A DNA stretch of 64,000 nt from Halorubrum hochsteinianum. Its GTDB lineage: Archaea > Halobacteriota > Halobacteria > Halobacteriales > Haloferacaceae. Each line of letters starts with the position of its first letter. Position 1 is the first letter of the stretch. The DNA is taken from assembly GCF_023702125.1 (NCBI RefSeq), contig NZ_CP098415.1, forward strand, positions 1,612,001-1,676,000, given 5' to 3'. The notes below the pieces were generated by a model. That model made no database searches and was not told where the DNA came from. It saw only the letters and a list, made by a program, of their open reading frames with translations. A program made the translations under genes and the position numbers. Below, piece by piece: positions 62,207-64,000 of the stretch.

Positions 62207-62914
62207 TCACTTCCACTCGTGGGCGTCCTCGGCGGTCCCCATCTCGCCTTTTGCCTGCCGCGGGGCCCGGCGCAGCGTCAGCGTCAGCACGCCGAGGTAG
62301 AAGCAGACGACGAGCCCCAAGACGAGCGCTCCGGGGATCGCGCCCACCGCGGCGGTTCCGACGACCCCGCTCTCCGGCGACGCGAACACAGTGAGCCTGA
62401 CGACCCACGCGGCTATCAGGACGGAGAACAGCGGCGCGTACACTCGTCGGAGCCGCCGGGACACCGCCTCGACGGTGGGCATCTTGATCGTCGGCTCGCG
62501 GAGGTCCTCGCTCAGCAGCTCCCGCCAGTTCGACTGCTCGACGCCTCCCGGGTCGAGCGCGTTCGCGAACACGTTCTCCTCCAAGAGCCGCACGCGGGAC
62601 CGCCAGACGTCGAAGGTGCGGTACCGGCGCGTCTCGATTCCGAGGAAGACGCTCAGCATGACGAGCCCGATGAGCAGCACGTAGTGCGGCCGCGACTCGT
62701 TCGAGAAGGTCCACGTCAGCAGCGACGCCGTCACCACAACGGCCCAGTTGGTCGTCCGGTCGATGCGGGTCCGCCACGAGCTCGTCCGCCCGATCTCGCC
62801 GCGGTAGGTGTGGCCCATCAGCGAGAGGAAGTCGGACCGGTCGCCCGCGGCCTCGGCCGCGACCTCGCGCTCCTCCCGCGACTCGGGGTCGAAGTCTTCC
62901 GGTGGGTCGGGCAT
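62207..62914 (-). CDS. DUF2270 membrane protein
   Basis: A 235-residue protein. An acidic head leads into SLMGHTYRGEIGRTSSWRTR near residue 32, RIDRTTNWAVVVTASLLTWT (helix 1), YVLLIGLVMLSVFLGIETRR (helix 2), WRSRVRLLEENVFANALDPG, and two further helices near 170 and 200. This arrangement is DUF2270. Function unknown. The ATG at 62914 is preferred. It precedes the M28 gene by 57 nt. Confidence 0.87.
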   Translation of the reverse strand: MPDPPEDFDPESREEREVAAEAAGDRSDFLSLMGHTYRGEIGRTSSWRTRIDRTTNWAVVVTASLLTWTFSNESRPHYVLLIGLVMLSVFLGIETRRYRTFDVWRSRVRLLEENVFANALDPGGVEQSNWRELLSEDLREPTIKMPTVEAVSRRLRRVYAPLFSVLIAAWVVRLTVFASPESGVVGTAAVGAIPGALVLGLVVCFYLGVLTLTLRRAPRQAKGEMGTAEDAHEWK

Positions 62915-62997
62915 ACCTCCCGTACCGAGGCCGAACGGGTAAAACCACGAGGCGCGGTCGCTCTCGGACCGAGGTCCGGTCGCTCCCGAGCCGGTCC

Positions 62998-63333
62998 TCA
63001 GGCCGGGTCCGCGGCGCTCACTTCGACCTCGACGTCGGACGGATCCACTCCGATCCGGGCGAACTGCGTCCGGACGTGGTCGCGGGCCGCCTCGACGGCC
63101 TGGTCGCGGGTGTCGAAGCCGCGCGGCATCGGCTCCTCGAAGGCGACCCGGATCTCCTCGCCGTCGACGACGAGCGGGGAGCCGCCGCTCTCGACCTCGT
63201 AGAAGGAGTCGCACACCCACACGTACGGCGCGTCCTCGTTCGGCGCGCCCTTGTACGCCGGCGGCTCCTCGCCGCGCTCGAACACCGTTCCGGTGAGGTC
63301 CGTCCCCCCGCCGCTGCCGCGAACGAGTATCAT
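62998..63333 (-). CDS. Haloarchaeal conserved protein (DUF7113-like), 111 aa
   Basis: MILVRGSGGGTDLTGTVFER, followed by YVWVCDSFYEVESGG near 50, then a C-terminal helix-rich part (TRDQAVEAARDHVRTQFARI near 82). I recall this as a DUF7113-type family, with the name uncertain. No catalytic motif seen. It is divergent from the HerA-like gene, with about 140 nt between their starts. Confidence 0.7.
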   Translation of the reverse strand: MILVRGSGGGTDLTGTVFERGEEPPAYKGAPNEDAPYVWVCDSFYEVESGGSPLVVDGEEIRVAFEEPMPRGFDTRDQAVEAARDHVRTQFARIGVDPSDVEVEVSAADPA

Positions 63334-63476
63334 GCCACGAGTAGGGGGGCGAGCGGGATAAGGGCCCCGCGACGGCCCGTCGCCCCGCGAACGGCCCCCG
63401 CGACGGCCTGTCACTCCACGAACCGCCCCGCGGCGCGAGGGCAAACGCTTTCGGCCCGGCGGCCGGTGGATACGCC

Positions 63477-64000
63477 ATGACGCTGGAGGATTTCACCGAG
63501 TACACCGGCGACGGTGACGGCGAGGGCGACGCCGCGGGCGACGACGCCGACGGCGACCCGACCGGAGCCGCCGACGCCGAGAGCGGACCCGGGTCCGCGA
63601 CCGGTTCCGAGTCCGCGGTCGACGGCGGGAGCGCGGTCGACGCCGGGGCGGCTGGCGGCGACCCGTCCGGCGACGCCGAGGGCGACGCGTTCGCCGCCTA
63701 CGACGCGACGCCCGCGGGCAGCGACGCGGGGCTCGGCGTCGTGTCGGTGTCGCGGGGGCTCCGCGTGGCCGAAGACGAGGAGGAGACGTCGCTGAAGGCG
63801 TTCGTCACGACGGACAACCGCGAGGCGGTGCGGCTCGGGAAGTACCTCCTGATCCCGTACCCGGACGGGGAGCGGCTGTTCTGCCGGATCACGGCGCTGG
63901 AGTACGCACAGGAGTTCCAGTCGGACGACGCGACGGAGATCCACGCCCGGCGGCAGATGCGCCGCGACGAGTTCGCCGAGCGCGACTACAAGTTCGTCGC
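63477..64000 (+). CDS. HerA-like ATPase, N-terminal HAS-barrel region (3' cut by window edge)
   Basis: The ATG at 63477 opens a frame to the window end, 174 residues. Residues 1-85 are Gly/Asp/Ala low complexity. Residues about 88-170 (LGVVSVSRGLRVAEDEEETS, then TTDNREAVRLGKYLLIPYPD, then LFCRITALEYAQEFQSDDAT) look like the HAS-barrel that precedes the FtsK/HerA ATPase core in haloarchaeal HerA-like proteins. The Walker motifs would lie outside the window, so the ATPase part is inferred. Function (DNA translocation with NurA or other partners) is not testable here. Confidence 0.65.
   Translation, partial: MTLEDFTEYTGDGDGEGDAAGDDADGDPTGAADAESGPGSATGSESAVDGGSAVDAGAAGGDPSGDAEGDAFAAYDATPAGSDAGLGVVSVSRGLRVAEDEEETSLKAFVTTDNREAVRLGKYLLIPYPDGERLFCRITALEYAQEFQSDDATEIHARRQMRRDEFAERDYKFV

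Overview
The window comes from a haloarchaeon and most resembles the Halorubrum group. It is very GC-rich, and nearly every protein is acidic (Asp/Glu-rich, Lys-poor). Exported proteins carry twin-arginine lipoprotein signals. The gene set is archaeal: NMD3, a PDCD5-type DNA-binding protein, the DUF106/EMC3 insertase homologue, an XPD/DinG-type Fe-S helicase, TbsP, halobacterial chemotaxis transducers and a HerA-like HAS-barrel protein. Genes are densely packed on both strands, many promoters sit about 25-35 nt from the start codon (leaderless style), and operons often use ATGA stop-start overlaps. The genus assignment is inference from style, not from a marker-gene search.

Layout. 0-8.2 kb, mostly minus strand: Eis-type acetyltransferase (cut by the window edge), old yellow enzyme, degenerate receiver protein, SufS, cupin, YcaO protein and TbsP. 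8.5-14.2 kb, plus strand: glyA, small membrane proteins, ornithine cyclodeaminase-family dehydrogenase, YfcE phosphodiesterase, tungsten aldehyde oxidoreductase family. 14.3-16.6 kb: PAS/GAF histidine kinase with a DUF5806 gene. 16.7-19.3 kb: USP-GNAT pair, adk, DUF106. 19.4-22.3 kb: DHH phosphoesterase-PfkB kinase operon and a second USP. 22.4-25.5 kb: pitA (chlorite-dismutase/ABM fusion) between two inverted copies of an intergenic repeat, then a PadR regulator. 26.9-29.6 kb: a complete NMT1/SsuA-type ABC importer. 30.2-34.5 kb: a BMP-family lipoprotein, a chemotaxis transducer and convergent deoC. 34.5-35.2 kb: an IS6-family element. 35.2-45.8 kb: housekeeping genes (aminotransferase, RdgB/HAM1, M42 peptidase, tRNA-Glu, helicase, NMD3, PDCD5-like, PP-loop protein). 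46-49.6 kb: a second binding-lipoprotein/transducer operon. 50-52.5 kb: hisS and a DUF21-CBS membrane protein. 52.5-57.3 kb: an accessory stretch with a secreted lipoprotein, DoxX, a Nmad3-type protein, a DJ-1/PfpI protein, two more copies of the repeat and a left-handed beta-helix acyltransferase. 57.4-64 kb: aldo/keto reductase, Bat-type HTH regulator with a palindrome around its TATA box, a second IS6-family element, M28 peptidase, DUF2270 protein and the 5' end of a HerA-like ATPase.

The most striking non-coding signal is a family of four interspersed intergenic elements (22408-22702, 24573-24823 inverted, 53428-53585, 55689-55992). They share fixed sequence blocks separated by hairpins whose stem sequences differ while base pairing is kept. 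Several substitutions are G-U wobbles that pair on one strand only. That pattern points to a structured RNA, or a mobile element with an RNA stage. I do not recognise it as a named family.

The second theme is sensory. Two operons couple a Tat-exported binding lipoprotein directly to a transmembrane methyl-accepting transducer, with no transporter genes. One is of the nucleoside-binding BMP family and lies beside deoC, which suggests nucleoside or deoxynucleoside taxis.
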